Assembly: GCF_016859285.1 (NCBI RefSeq) | Contig: NC_053422.1 | Span: forward strand, 22,085,001-22,149,000 | Origin: Xiphias gladius | Lineage: Eukaryota; Chordata; Actinopteri; Istiophoriformes; Xiphiidae | Reading direction: 5' to 3' | DNA: 64,000 nucleotides | Shown: piece after piece, positions 1 through 17,313 of the stretch | Layout of the letters: each line of letters opens with the position of its first letter | Position numbering within the stretch: the first letter of the stretch is position 1 | The notes under the pieces: generated by a model | What the model was told of the DNA's origin: nothing | Database searches by the model: none | The model's input: only the letters and a program-made list of their open reading frames with translations | Made by a program: the position numbers and the translations under genes

Positions 1-1312
1 CATCTCACCATCCTTCTCTGTACCCTTTCATCCTTTTTTCGTCCTATCTGATTCTTCCACCTTTTCCTTTCTACCTGTGCCAGTTGCTTACCTTGAGTTG
101 TCCTTCATCAGACACATGTGTGACCTGCCTTTTTCCCCTTTCCAGCCATACCTTTTGTCCTCCCCTTCACTCCTGTACATCAAAAATCCTTTCATTCTAT
201 AGTCCTCTTCTATTTCTGTCTTTTCACCACGTCGTTACTGCTTTAAACAGACAACCAGATGCAACTTAAGACAAAAACACAAATTCCTCATGAGTACAGT
301 CATATAAAACTTAGTTTTCAAGTATGTTACATCATATATTGTTTTAGCCTCTATAAATGACACAGTAAGTACAGCAGAAGGTTGCTGTGTCGAAGATGGT
401 AGAGACGGTGATGCAATTCACAGAATAGTTTTAATCAAGATGAACTTTTCAGATTCCTGGTAACCCAGGAGCCAGTTGCACCAGCTCTTTGTAAGTTCAA
501 ACTTACATCTCTGAAGTCAAAACATGTTGCACCACACATACTAATAGTAATTAACATCTAGTAGCAACCAGGCAACAGTTGTAAATAAATATTTACCCCC
601 ACTAACTGCTAACGGCTAACCTAAAATACAGACAAAGCTAACTTTAGCTTGAAAATATATGACTTGTTTAGAGTGACGAGGAGAAGAGGTTAGCTTATAT
701 GAAATCACTGGATAAAATGGGGTTTAATAATGGTGCAAACTAAATAGATATTTAATGATGTCTCACAAAAGTAACACAATATACCTCATATTAGAAAAAG
801 CTACAGTATGCTAGTAACACTGTGCTATGACCAGATAACGCCAGCTAGGTTAGCATAATCAGATACTTTGCACTAATTCTAATCTGTTAGTATTCTAATC
901 AATACTAACTCTGAAAAAATTCATATTTTTTTTTTAGATTATTACTAAATCAATACAGTCTTTACTAGCTAAGACTTGTCTAAGGTTTTAATGGTGCAAC
1001 AACCACTAGCTAGCAGTTAAAAAGAATTTAGGAAGAGCTTTACACACAAACTTATGAATATTTGGTGCAACTCAATCCTGATTCTTATTTTAACATTACC
1101 CCACCCCCCAGTGGGACTGCTCCATCAGCATGAAATTATTACATTTCCCTGAGGTGAGCCAAGCTGAGAGGATGAAGACTATGAGACAGGCAGACAGGCA
1201 GTACTATGGGAGACTGAGCATGGCTTTAGAAGCTGATACTCACAGGAAAGACTCATTTGTCACCCTTGTCTCAAAGCCATATGTATTTTCAAAAAGTGTG
1301 TGTTTGTGTGTG

Positions 1313-1314
<2 letters not shown>

Positions 1315-1364
<50 letters not shown>
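1315..1364. repeat. (TG)n microsatellite
   Basis: Essentially uninterrupted TG dinucleotides for about 50 bases. Further tracts follow at 1706-1774 (TG grading into CGTG units), 1869-1909, 2866-2897 and 3169-3188, so five TG tracts fall within 2 kb. Confidence 0.95.
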
Positions 1365-1365
<1 letters not shown>

Positions 1366-1704
1366 CAGGGCAAGGATCATGAGAGTGTGATGCACACTGA
1401 TTTTGAGGGGGAATCACAAAGAAAGCTTTGAAAGCTTTGAAGCAGCATCACTCCTCTCCGCCACATGTCTACCCATGAGATCAGCTCTTTTGTTTCTCTC
1501 TTACATTTTCTCCATCTCCTTCTGCCCTCTCTCCCTCTTTCTCTCTCTCTTTTTGACCACTAAATGTTCTCCCACTCCAGGCACATGGTGATTATGGTGG
1601 GTCCACATGAAGACATGTCAGTGACGTTATGAGGCACTGAGCGGTGTCTAACTTTTGGGTTCAGTGCAGCTCTGTGGCCTGGAGTTACCATAGCAGTTTT
1701 TGGG

Positions 1705-1705
<1 letters not shown>

Positions 1706-1753
<48 letters not shown>

Positions 1754-1774
1754 CGTGCGTGCGTGTGTGTGTGC
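1706..1774. repeat. (TG)n/(CGTG)n compound microsatellite
   Basis: A TG run of about 44 bases passes into CGTG tetramers and back to TG. This alternating purine-pyrimidine structure mutates readily and could adopt a left-handed helix. Confidence 0.9.
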
Positions 1775-1866
1775 TGTATGTATGGCTTGGGAGCAGCAAA
1801 AGGGACAAAGTCATTTGTCACTTGCGGCTTCACATGTCTGGTATTGAAATTGATGACAAATCTATG

Positions 1867-1909
<43 letters not shown>

Positions 1910-3339
1910 CATATTTGCTGGTTATCAAGTGGATGAGGTCATGCATGAGCGCTTCTTTTTTTGTCACACTTTAGGAAGCCAGCTAAGGCCCTGCAGACTT
2001 TCAGTTTGCTGACATTGCAGGCAAGGAGTGTGTGTTTGTGTATTGATGTGCATGGGTGTAGCGTTTTATTGCTTTCGTTGGACGTTTGCTGCAGACCACA
2101 GGGAAACATTGGCATTCGGACTCCGTCATACACGCCTGCCATCCACCATTACGACGCCCGCTGCCCCTGTGTGCCTGTGTGCAATAACATGGGTGTCCGT
2201 TTGTGTATGTTTTGCCCTTTTCAGTCTGAGAGGCGCAGAAATTCTACCTAGCAGGCGTGTTAGAAAAGTTTGAGACGTAAACTGGATGGACGGTGAGTTT
2301 AATCCGCCGTTAATCAGCTCCTCGGAAAACTCACTCAAGCATCAGACACCGCAGATTGCTCTGCCTCTCCCTGTAACTCCCTCTCGGTGTTTTTCCCAGT
2401 CATCACTTTACTCTCCCCCGTATCACTCCATTTCGCCCCCACCTGCCTCCGTGCTTCTCGCCCCTTGTTTCCCTCAGAGTGCGGTCGCCTCCTCGCTCCC
2501 TCCCCTGCTTTTTTCTCTTCCTCTGCTGTGTGTGATGCTGAGAAGCCCTCAGGATTAAATCTAAGTCTTTTGTTTATCATCTCAGCTATTACTGCTAATG
2601 CCGGCTCTCCCTCTCCTGCAGCGTGTATGTGCGTGTGTGTCCACGCATGCATGTGCGGGCAGGCTCTCAGATCAAACGCAGCGTAAGACGAGACCATAAA
2701 CAAGCCTTCAGGACCACTTAGGGTTTTCAGGGGGAGTCAGTGCCGGGGGGGAACGCGGAGGGGGAGCTAGGTACAGAAATCAGCTGCTCTGTTTATGTAC
2801 CTTTCAGTGCTGATTACCGGTCCAATCTGTCTGTTAAACAGAGGAAATATCATAGCCTGGCAGAGTGTGTGCGTGTGTGTGTGTGTGTGTGTGCGTGTTT
2901 GTGAGTCTGGGAGATGCATATGGTACAGTTGCAGAGGAGAGGGCTGGAGCGATGCCACAGAGTTGCGTGGAGCTAGAGTGCTGGTGCAGCAGTAAGTGTT
3001 TATTTACCCAAACATACAACCCCGAGTAAGGCGAGTGAAAGCAGAGGAAGCAGAGGACCACCACAGACCCGAGGGAGAGGGAGAGGGCACTGAGGATATG
3101 TGTCAGACACACTGTATAGCCTTGGCACGGGCCTGTGTTTCCACACAGTGCAGTGAGGGCTGTGTACTGTGTGTGTGTGTGTGTGTGTGGGCAGACACAC
3201 TGGCAGGTATTTGCCAGCGTGTAGGAGGGAATATATTGACAGAGTCAGTTTACAGAGTGGAATATTCACATTCAGATGAATAGGCGACATTATAGACTCA
3301 AAATAATCACTTTCATGACATTACAGTGCGGCCAGTGCC

Positions 3340-3774
3340 AGGCTGAGTCATTCGCACGTCACGCACCGTGCCGAGTGGCGCGGTGGCGCGAGCACGGCGT
3401 CGACTGAAGGCGAAACGGGAAGCGTTTCCGTCGGAGGAAAGTCTGGGCAGTTCCCATCTGCGGCCACCGGATGGCGCCAAATAAACACGAATTAACTCTC
3501 GGGAGGCGATAAATGGTTTTCAGTGGTCACTCTCAAGCCAGCAGCAACAGTCGTTTAAATTAAGCCAGGTGCGAGCTGTCTTTATGTGTGGCGTGCCCCC
3601 CCGGAAGGAGAAGTAGATTCTCTGGCTTCTCTTTCGGATGTGATCTTAATCCCCTCCAGCCACCGGAAGCGCTCGGGAAAGCCGAGGTTGCAAAGTGCGT
3701 CACATCGCGGAGCTGCTGCGACTACGCGGAGCCTGACCTGCAGCCACTCGTCTGCCCGCACCAGAAACACCACC
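3340..3774 (+). promoter_or_regulatory. CpG-rich promoter and 5' UTR of itm2a
   Basis: Sequence just upstream of the itm2a start codon is much richer in G, C and CpG than the flanks, with motifs such as GGCGCGGTGGCGCGAGC near 3375-3400 and many CpGs to about 3950. This is the usual appearance of a CpG-island promoter. There is no strong TATA box. The transcription start probably lies between 3500 and 3600, but its exact place is inferred, not seen. Confidence 0.5.
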
Positions 3775-8374
<4,600 letters not shown>

Positions 8375-9690
8375 TGGGAAAGCATGAGCATAGTTCAGAG
8401 AGAGAGAGCGATAGGGAGAGCCAGAGTGACAGAGACAGAGAGTTGATGGGAGTGGGCGCAGGAGAGAACAACTTTCAGCAGAAAGTTACTTTTGTATAAA
8501 ACTCTTAACTCCAGTTTTTGGCCCCCCTCGCTTTAACCCCCGTGATAAGTGAATTAAAGTTACAGCGTTTCAGCCTAACCCCCCTCCTCCGCATTATTCC
8601 CCTGTACCTGTATGGGTCATAGCTCTCTTGCGCAAGTATTCACTAGCTAGTCTTGTACTGATAACCCGTGTCATCCTGCTAACTAAGGATATAACCGTGT
8701 TTCATTTGTTATGTTGGTTTTCGTTCTGTTGCCGTAGCTTCCTGCAGACTAATCTTATCCTGTGTAACTGTGTAACAGTATCATGTCACCTAGAGACCAG
8801 AGTTGCTAGTCATTCTACTGAATATCCTGGTGATACTGAGAAATCATTCATATCAGGCCCATCTGTGTGTCAGCCTACTGTTCCCATTTTTAATGCAGTT
8901 TATAGAGCAGACTTGATAAGATATGCTACTGTATATGTTATAGTTTGATATAGCACAAGTCAACCTGGAAAGGTATGGTACAGTCCAGTTACAGTGCACA
9001 TGTAACATGTTTGCTGTTGTTTTTTTATGGATGGTACCAGAGATGCACAAACCCAGAGCTCTCAGTCACCACTTTGTAGATATTTCCCAGAGTGCCCCGC
9101 CGTTCCCAGAGGCCTCTGCTGTCCTGGTGTGTGATGATTTCATGTAAACCTGATGGTGAAGAGTCCAGCACCCTACATGACCAGTGTTTGTGTTTGTGTA
9201 GAAGTCCTCATTTGTGACAATAAACTTGAAGGATGGTTGGTGAGCTAAAGGAGTGTATAAGCTAAAGGGAAATTTCACCAAATTTGACACTAGTTTTTGA
9301 ATATAAATTTGTAGTCCCATAACATGGAGTTATCTTTACCGAGACAGTGAGAAAAAAGTTCCTGTAGGTTTAACATCTTTTTGAAAAACATTATATATTT
9401 AAAATTGTCAGAGGAACTAATTATCTGCATAAAGTTGTTTGTTTGATTTTGAAAGTCGGTAAGAAAAAGCTTGTATGATGTATGGAAAGACTGGCTTTTT
9501 GTAAAAAGTGATTTCAGTGGTTTCCCCTGTAATGTCTGCACGGAGAGACAATCAGACAGGAAGTGTGCTTCTATAAATGTTTCTGTCTCTGCTTTTTAAC
9601 TGAATACTAGAAGAGTAGATAAAAACCAATGTTGTGTGCAGCTACTGAACTGAACTTCACTTTGTTGTTGAATAAAGTTGCATTTCTTTA
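8375..9690 (+). other. 3' UTR of itm2a
   Basis: The sequence after the itm2a stop is AT-rich with no further exon signal. Two AATAAA hexamers are candidate poly(A) signals, at 9219-9224 and 9671-9676, so alternative 3' ends are plausible. The second leaves under 300 bases to the presumed 3' end of gpr174 on the other strand, so the two genes converge. Confidence 0.6.
9671..9676 (+). terminator. Poly(A) signal, itm2a (distal)
   Basis: AATAAA in AT-rich DNA about 1.3 kb after the itm2a stop. An upstream alternative lies at 9219-9224. Confidence 0.5.
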
Positions 9691-9958
9691 CCTACTTGAA
9701 TATTTTAGCAGTTTGCTCTTCATTATAGCGCCAATGAAAGCAGCACTTTAGAAAAGCCAACACTCACCCTTTTATCATCCTCTGCAAGCTGTTGGCTTAT
9801 CATTACAGAGGAAAGTGTAGCTGGACTAGGTTTTCCTGTATTCTGTATTTGCTGATGCTTATAAGGGGTTGTTGGCACTGATGGAAAGTTCATCCTTCAT
9901 AACACGAACAGCTTACTCTTCACCAGGGCTGTATAAATTTGGAAAGAACAGACACCTA

Positions 9959-9964
9959 TTTATT
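9959..9964 (-). terminator. Poly(A) signal, gpr174
   Basis: TTTATT on the + strand is AATAAA on the gpr174 strand, about 175 bases past the gpr174 stop codon. It is the first good hexamer downstream. Confidence 0.5.
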
Positions 9965-10137
9965 GAAAAATAAATAGAAAAAATTCACATTTTGACAGTC
10001 ACTCTCATATTTTCACATACTGGTTTGCATGTGTATTACATTTTCCCTAGTTTGTAGGTATGCAGAGAATTAATGTCAGGGTTTAGTGGTCGAGATTAAA
10101 CTGTTGGTCCTTCAATAGGAGAATTTGAGGCTGCGGT

Positions 10138-13100
10138 CTAGTCCCGCTCTGCCCCCTCTCCTCCAGTAATGCAGGACAGACGCCTGCTGAAAGTCATACC
10201 CTCTGGTATCTCTGGCTTGCTCAGTCGCCTCCAGAATTCATCAGTTGTGAAATAGTACATGAGTGGGTCCAGGCTGCAGTTCAGGCTGGCCAGACAGAGC
10301 ATGACGGGGTGACATCGCAGAATCAGGTCCCTGAGGGCACAGCTGTCAAGAGCGTTGACTTTAGCCATGAAGTCCAGGGGCATAGTGACATGGTAAGGGG
10401 CGAAGCACACTAAGAAGACCGTAGCACAGCTCGACACCATCCTTAGCGCCCTCCGCTTCTCCCCTCGGTCAGGAATTGCCCCCGTTGTCAGCTTCCGAAG
10501 GCTACCAGCAGTTAGACAGGTGCAGGCTAACACCAAGATGAGGGGGATGATGAAGCCCACCAGCTCAGCTATGATCAGGAGGCTCCAGGCTGCTGGAGTA
10601 CTGAGATTCCTCATGGGCAGCTCTGAGAAACACACCAAGTCTTGACCGGGGAGGGGGGCACCCGAGTTGAGGAACTTGTCATTTGAAATGATGTTCTGCT
10701 CAGAGATGGGGTTCCTCAGCAGAGGGAACGGCAGACAGGCCAGACAGACCAGCAGCCAGCCAAGGGCACATATAACCAAGTCCCCCTTTCGCCTGGATGA
10801 GTTGTACCTCAGCGGACGCATGATGAGCTCACAGCGACGCACGCTAATGCACACCAGGAAGTAGATGGAGGCGTACATGTTGACATACTTGAGATAGAAG
10901 CAGATCATGCAGAGAGGATGTCCAAAGGGCCAGGTGTTGTTCAGGTAATAGTAGATCCGCAGAGGCAGAGAGAGCACCTGAGGAGAGCAAGATGGTCGGA
11001 GAAGAAGAAAACCCTGTTATCTTTGGATAGTATGCCCTTATTGTGATGACAGATTGAGCAATTCAGCAGCCCATCTGCTTTTTCTGAAACATTTAGTCGG
11101 TTAATCAGTTAAAAACATTTTGATAATCAATTAATTGTTTAAAGGATTAGTTCACATTCTTCTTAAATCATGTGGTATATGGCCGCTTATCTGAGTAACT
11201 AATACTAGCTTCGACTGAATTCAGAGTTAGAAATGAGGAATTTTATTTGTTTTATTTTATATCACTTGATGTTAAGTAACCCTATCAGTTTCACCGTCAC
11301 CCCCAACTTTGCGGACATATCATGGACATTTTCCATTATTTTTTGACATTTGACAGGTGAAATGATAACACTATTATAATCCCTCTCTTTGGCATTTATA
11401 AATCAGTCAATAAATGGTTAATAAGATACTATAACACACTTTATAGTAGTTGTAAGCTCATAGAGGGACATTTTTTAGTGTTCATTAATGTACTTTTTAA
11501 CACGTATAATGCAGCCTGACCAGTGTATAAATAAATACACAGTTGTAATCATATAAAATATGTCCTCGTGTTGCATATAAATATGAAATATGACTCATTT
11601 GTTTATTAGTTATTGAATATATGTGTTAATGAAGTATGTATATTAAATATTAATTGCATCTATTTATGAACTTTTTTTAATCAATAAGTGCTTCTTCCTC
11701 CATCATCATTACAATTGAGCAAACTCCATCCACCGATCAAGGCCACAAGATGTGGCTGAAAGCCCTGCAAGAAATCTAGTAAGTGGCCCCCTGAGTTAAG
11801 AATTCGAGGTCAAGAATGAACTTCGAAGCTCAAGATGTCTTGTTTTGAGCCGATAGATGTTCTACTACATAATGTAAAGATGTGTTCATGTGTGTTTGTT
11901 CATACATCATTAAATTTCATTACAACTGTTATTCTGCGTAATCAATCAGGGGAAGTTATAATTGTTGACAAATACATTAATAAACACTTCAAAATAACCA
12001 TAGACTGTACCTGCTTACTACTACATTATAGTGTGTTACATACAATCTAAGTGTTAAGTGCTCATAAATGCTTATTAGGTGGCTTAAAGGGTTAATTGAA
12101 GAAATAATTGCTAGATTAATCAGTAGTGAAAATTATCGTTACTTGCAGCCCAAGAGAAATTGAGTCAACAGCAAATTTCAATGATAAATAGTTAATTCTA
12201 GCCAAATTAGGCTCGATGAGATGAGACGAACAGACAAAGAGACAGATGAAATTACAGTACTGCAGTTGTTTACAAATGTTTGGTCAGGCTTCAGATGTTG
12301 ACTTTTGCAATGAAGTCACAGGTTAAGGTTTCCCTTCATGTAGACTTTGTTTGTGCATTAACGCTGCACAGTGGAAAGGGACACCACCCCTCCTGTGTCA
12401 GCTAAACCTTCCTGCTCCTTTGCAAGCATATGGGGAATTTGGTTTGCCTTTCTGCCCAGCAGACAGGCAGTCTGGCCTGAAAGTTGACTGACTTCAACAG
12501 CTCCCCTACACATGGCATTTCTTAAGGCCATTTCACGAAGTGGAAATGTCAAGATTGACTCTTGATATCTTTTTATAGCCTGTGAAGCTAGCTTTATTTT
12601 CAGATCCTCCCACTTCGTAGGTTGCTTGCTGTTGATTGATAGCAAAAGGTTTGGAGAGTCAGAGAATTTAGAGGCGACTCTTGAACTGCCTTACAAGTCC
12701 TAACGAGTTAATGAATTTCTGAGTGTTTTTCAAGTCAAAGCGTCCCCTAACTTTTGCATATGTCACAGTTACTGTTTCATTTTTTTTTTCAAATTTTTTA
12801 AGCTCGTGAAATAAAAAGCAACAGTGCATTAACATTTGAAGAAAGACTCATTTTTAAAATCTGCTTGCTGCAGGGTTTGTGTTTACTTCTTTTCGCTTTA
12901 AACAGGGGTGCATACAACTGTGTATAAGTGATTGTATGAATTTTTAAAAAAAAGGTAATACAATCAAATAAGAAGTACCAAAGACATGGATGGATTTTTA
13001 CCTGCAGTAGATCGGCCACAGCCAGGTTCATCATGAACACTACAGCCTTCTTGGTTTCTCTGACATAGACCCTGAACACCCAGAGCGCCAGCACATTACC

Positions 13101-13205
13101 CAGCAGGCCAGGTGCTAAGATCACGCTGTACACCACTGCATACACATGGTGCTGGTACGTCCGGAGATCTTCACTGTTTTTACAGCTTTGGTTAACAAAG
13201 TTCAT
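10138..13205 (-). CDS. gpr174: G-protein coupled receptor 174 (lysophosphatidylserine receptor)
   Basis: Two coding exons on the minus strand: 13205-13002 (68 residues) and 10977-10138 (279 residues plus TAG), total 347 aa (human about 333). Splice borders are CTGCAG|gtaaaa and tcctcag|GTGCTC, phase 0, inside the TM2 region (ADLLQ|VLSLPL). I chose ATG 13205-13203 (MNFVNQSC) because the frame further upstream has only a TTG. Signatures: TM1 VILAPGLLGNVLALWVF, TM2 NLAVADLLQ, WPFG, TM3 CFYLKYVNMYASIYFLVC, SVRR in place of DRY (also true of human GPR174), TM6 FLVCFAPYH, TM7 SLDPLMYYF; N-glycosylation sequon NQS. GPR174 couples to Gs and restrains lymphocytes in mammals. It is tail-to-tail with itm2a and head-to-tail with p2ry10. 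The human coding region has no intron; this one has a 2.0-kb intron. Confidence 0.92.
12085..12152 (-). repeat. hAT-like MITE fragment in the gpr174 intron
   Basis: Read on the minus strand this gives GGGCTGCAAGTAACGATAAT followed by TTTCACTACTGATTAATC, the terminus I recall from very common fish hAT-like MITEs. A related fragment is at about 11095-11145 (TCAGTTAAAAACATTTTGAT, AATCAATTAATTGTTT). The 11150-12080 interval between them is AT-rich, with several stretches of TTTATAGT/ACTATAA type, and may be a further decayed element. Confidence 0.45.
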
Positions 13206-14867
13206 CTTAAGCCACGGGCTGTTTACTGTTAAGTGTTCAGACAAACTGCCTTGTGAACCAATAGGAAGCTTGTATCAGCAAAGCTGCTTGTGGTCTGGTG
13301 ATGGGTTTATTTGACTGTCCATTTTGTCCATTATGGGGAGGAGGAGGTCATGCTATGACCTGTGCCACTATAGTCCTGGTAGAGAAGAGAAAATTGGGTC
13401 AAATTAAGGGCACATTAAGGGCAAGACAAAGGAAACAGTCTGTGTGTCAGTTCGAATGTTGGCTGCACAGTCAAATCACATCAAGGAGGCATGTGTGAAT
13501 TTCCTCCCACACGAATCGGAAATTCTGAATAACTCTTGTGATATACATGTGGACTGTGACAAACTGGCCACCTGTCCCGCATTTCACCAGGTGCATGCTG
13601 GGATAGAGAGCAGGTGGTAGGGAAAGCAGGGTGATTTTTGTGTCACTGTGAATCAATAACAGATAGCGGTATGTTTTGCACGTCGCACAAACACTATCAG
13701 GTATTGAGAAGGATCCTGTCCCAAGAAGACACATATCACACTGTAGCACTGTCACACACACACATGCAAACACGCTCACACGGCCTCAGCTCATTACAGC
13801 ATTTTTTTCTACAGTGCATTTCATAGTAAACCAATTTGCATGAGATCAAAGGCTGTTGCAGTAGCATTTACAGTAAATATGTAAACCCACAGAGAAGTTC
13901 ATGCTATAATATCCCACATACTGTGCACCGTTTAGCACCACCACCTGCAGAGTAGCCTGCAATAAGCCTAGGAGCGAAGCGTCAGTGAGAGTAACGCAGT
14001 TTGCAAGTCTGATTAGCCGTGTGGCTAAGAGGGTCGGGTCAAGGCAGACCTGCCTTCACTAAGCCCGCTTAGATGTGAGAAACAACACCTTTTGTGGCGA
14101 ATCTTCCATTTCAGAGTGAGCTTGACTTCAAATGGAAATGTATAGTAATGTCTTGAACTGAACCTCCAGCGTGTAGGTGTGATACACCCACTGCTGTATA
14201 GTACGTGCACGCCGGCCCAACAGAGGTTTACTTACATTTTGCGACAACCCATATAAACTCATTAAGAATATACAATGTGAGCTATGAAGATTCATGCTAC
14301 CTTTGATACTGTGGTGTTTCTCTTAGTATCTAATCTGACCCTGTCCAAACTCATCTTAACTGATCATGGAGCAGAGCAAAGAGAGGCAGCTTTGTTTTCA
14401 ATGTTTCGGTCATCCACACATACGGTATTTTTACAGATAAGAACTTGAACTGATGATTTCATTAATCACATTGGACAAACTGTAAACTCAAGATAACTGC
14501 TGATGACTTTCTGCTTTTTGAGGATTTTTTTTTTTTTTTTTTAAACCCTTAAGGGCCATTTTGTCTGGGCTAGAGACAAGCAGAGTTTTGTCTTCCAGTA
14601 AATTACTTCAAATCCCTCATTCAAACATGACAGCTGCTGTGATATTTTAACAGAACAGAACATCATTACTTGAGAATGTTTGAACTGTTTAACATCTAAC
14701 TTAACTGTTATTGGATGTAGCCTAAACATAGTCTGTCACTGTTTTTAGTATTATAAGACAAATGACTAGACTACACTCGAGACTTATTATTATTCATGCC
14801 CTAAATAACTGTCACACTGTCACACGTGCTCTCTTCTCTCAGCTCTGTCCTCTTTACAAGTTTCTCA

Positions 14868-15615
14868 GCAGTGGTGGAATTAGTACACAGCTCTTTGACT
14901 TAAGCAAAACTACGAAATACAACAGTGTAAAATTAGTTCATTATAATTACAAGTCTTGCACTGAAAATTGCACTTGAGTAGAAGTACTGAAATATTAGCA
15001 GCAAAATGTACTAGAGTACAAATATATCAAACTAAAAGTAGTCCTTCTGCCGAGTCATGTAGTGTTGTGCAATATGCTCATGTATCAGTATATGATCAGC
15101 ACCTTGCTGCTATTGCTGGTTACCTAACGGCTTTAAATACAGTTATGTAGGGCAGTCCATTGGTTTCCAAACCTGTGGTTGGCCCCCTCCAAAGGGTGAC
15201 AAGATGAATTTGATGGGGAGTGAGGATTTTTTCCATTTTTTCCATATTCCGGATTTTCTTTAATCTTTGCTTTTTTACTGAACATTTATATAAATGGGGC
15301 CAACTGAGATGTTCAGAGGGGAAATCACTCTTTGGTGGGACTATAGACATATGACACATGACAAGGGACCCTAACTGAATTGCCACTGTGTTTTTGTAAT
15401 GGGTAACAAGCTACAATGGTTGGTAACCGCTGTTTTTAATCTTCAACAGTTTGTTGTATTATACAAGTTTATCATATATGTTTTGTGAATCCCTGATCGG
15501 AAAAGTAACTAGAGCTGTAACATTAATGTAGTGGAGTAAAGACTACAGTTTTTGCTTCTGAGACGCCGTGGAATTGTAGTATAAAGTAGCATAAAATGGA
15601 AATACTCAACAACGA
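14868..15615 (+). mobile_element. Percomorph hAT-like non-autonomous repeat, interrupted
   Basis: Starts AGCAGTGGTGGAATTAGTAC and continues with the 'AAGTAGAAGTACTGAAATAT'-type sequence typical of an abundant fish repeat. The family sequence resumes at about 15515 (TAATGTAGTGGAGTAAAGAC, TAAAGTAGCATAAAATGG). The 15150-15445 interval between them is a different element. Further copies or fragments of this family lie at 20243-20720 (opposite orientation), 21008-21060 and 31812-31870. Confidence 0.55.
15150..15445. mobile_element. Small hAT-like MITE nested in the older repeat
   Basis: Left end CAGTCCATTGGTTTCCAAAC. Right end ACAATGGTTGGTAACCGCTG, whose reverse complement begins CAGCGGTTACCAACC. 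The ends are an imperfect CAG..GGTT.CCAA-type inverted repeat. The body contains GGGTGACAAGATGAATTTGA. It interrupts the family sequence at 14868-15615, so it inserted later. Confidence 0.5.
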
Positions 15616-17235
15616 GTGGACGAATTATGAATAAGTGAAGAAGGGATGTCATCCAGTTCTGGATGCAGTACAGCTCTGGTTTAAGAGCTATAAACTCTTC
15701 CACAGCACTCTGGCATCTGCCTCTGTTTGCTGACTTTTATCAGAAAGAGCTCCCAATGGACTCTCATTTGCCAGTTTTCCTTTTAGCTTCATCCACCTTT
15801 GACCTGAGTGTGTTTTCTAGTGTGAACCTTTTCTCATTACTCTCATTTGTGCACGTACAGTGTGCTTCTGCCTGTATGATCCTAAGGGACTTGCTAGTGA
15901 CCAATCAGAGTGGGACTCTCATTTCCGCCTTGAGGCAGTGGACTTAACATGAACAATGTTGATCCATCCAGAACAGCCCATCTCTGATGTCAAATAGCTA
16001 CACATCGTTTTACTGTGACAGAAATAATATCATATGTCCTTCTATCTGGTTGATATTTGGTTGCACTAAAGAAAAGTGGGTTAGGGGTTTGTGAAGAGTT
16101 TTAGTTATTTGAAATTTCTCTGTTTCAGAAAAGAGCTGCATCCCTACCTTGGGATTCAGCAGTATTAGTCCTCAGATTTTGCCAATGTAAACACTTTATG
16201 ATGATTCATCTGACTGTGGGTTGTTGGCGGGCAATAGTTTTTCCACTCAGACACAACATCTGGCCTCATGTATCAGCAACCGAAATGTTGGTGGTGGGCA
16301 CCCAGGTCCCTCCGAATCTGCTAACCTAACACACAAAACACGCCATGATCCCCCATCCAAGATACTGTACCCTTACATGAACACACGGACACCGTGACAC
16401 TGGTCTACAGACAAACACGCGCCCACACACACAGTCAACATTACAGACATTCCACACATTGGAGAAACATACAAGATCCCCCAGGAGGCATGATTCCACA
16501 CTGAAAGCATCCAGCCTCTCACACAACAGCTCACACTCACTGTTTTTTTTAAAAGAATGTAAAAGAATGACAATATCTCACCTTTGTCTTCAAACTTGAA
16601 GCCGCATCGCATCAGAAAGCAGAAGCATGAAGCATCAGCCAACACACATGCCATCCCCTCCCTCTTCCCCTTCTAAGGCTATGCACTTTGTTTGTCCCGC
16701 CCTCCCTTTTCTCACTTTATCTTGTTCTGCCTCATATACAGTTTCTTCTGTCTTTTTCTCCTATAATGTTATTTCCTGTTTTGATTTCTTACTATGTTGT
16801 CTCTGTATCCGTATCTGCTGCTCTTTCTGTTGGTCTCTCTCTGCTGTACTGGGAGTTTTAGTACTGATAGGGCTTCCTGTGAGTGTAGGGGTGTGGTTTA
16901 CAAGAATGTTTGACACCATAACTTCTGCCATTATGCTCATCACCATTTTTTCCTTCTGTATCACGTCTGTCTGCCATGTGCGTCCTTTTGAGGTCAAATC
17001 AAAACATTATAATATATCAGAACTGAGAATCAGTACTAAAACTAGAAACAGAAAAGTTTTTTATGCCGTTTTGAAACTGCTTTTGGTTAATTTCTCACAC
17101 ATTTTTCACAACTTTTTATTTTCAGTAACTAAATACCAGATAAAATTTGATGCTGGAGTATGACAGCAAATAGGTAGAAAGTGGGCACGTTTTGTCAGGT
17201 GAATCAGACATCTGGCAGTTTCTCCGAAGGTGGGC

Positions 17236-17313
17236 TGTGTGGGGGTGGTGGAGGCGTCAAGAAGAGGCGGGTGGGGGGCGTGGGGGGGGTGGGGGGGTGC
17301 GGGGGGCTGGGTT
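17236..17313 (+). other. G-rich tract with G-quadruplex potential
   Basis: From 17264 to 17313 the + strand has five or more runs of three to eight G with 1-3 base gaps (GGGTGGGGGGCGTGGGGGGG, then GTGGGGGGGTGCGGGGGG). The flanking 30 bases are also G-rich. It lies about 660 bases past the p2ry10 stop and beyond its likely poly(A) site. Confidence 0.75.

Larger units (their letters stand above)
1..3330. other. Intergenic DNA upstream of itm2a
   Basis: No convincing coding exon is visible. The first 250 bases are pyrimidine-rich and 300-1080 is AT-rich. The stretch 1300-3200 carries a series of (TG)n microsatellites. Short open frames here either translate those dinucleotide runs or lie in C/T-rich sequence, with no recognisable domain. 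Local regulatory sequence for itm2a is possible, but nothing in the bases proves it. Confidence 0.6.

Noticed and set aside
12358-12645. 95-codon open frame inside the gpr174 intron
   Set aside because: No recognisable motif, and no need for an exon here, since the flanking gpr174 exons join exactly in phase.
13206-13244. N-terminal extension of GPR174 upstream of the ATG
   Set aside because: The frame is open but begins with TTG; the first ATG at 13205 gives the expected receptor start.
16627-17163. 178-codon hydrophobic open frame on the + strand
   Set aside because: T-rich sequence gives Phe/Ser/Cys-rich translation by composition. There is no domain, CpG or poly(A) context, and a stretch that looks membrane-like is expected from such composition.
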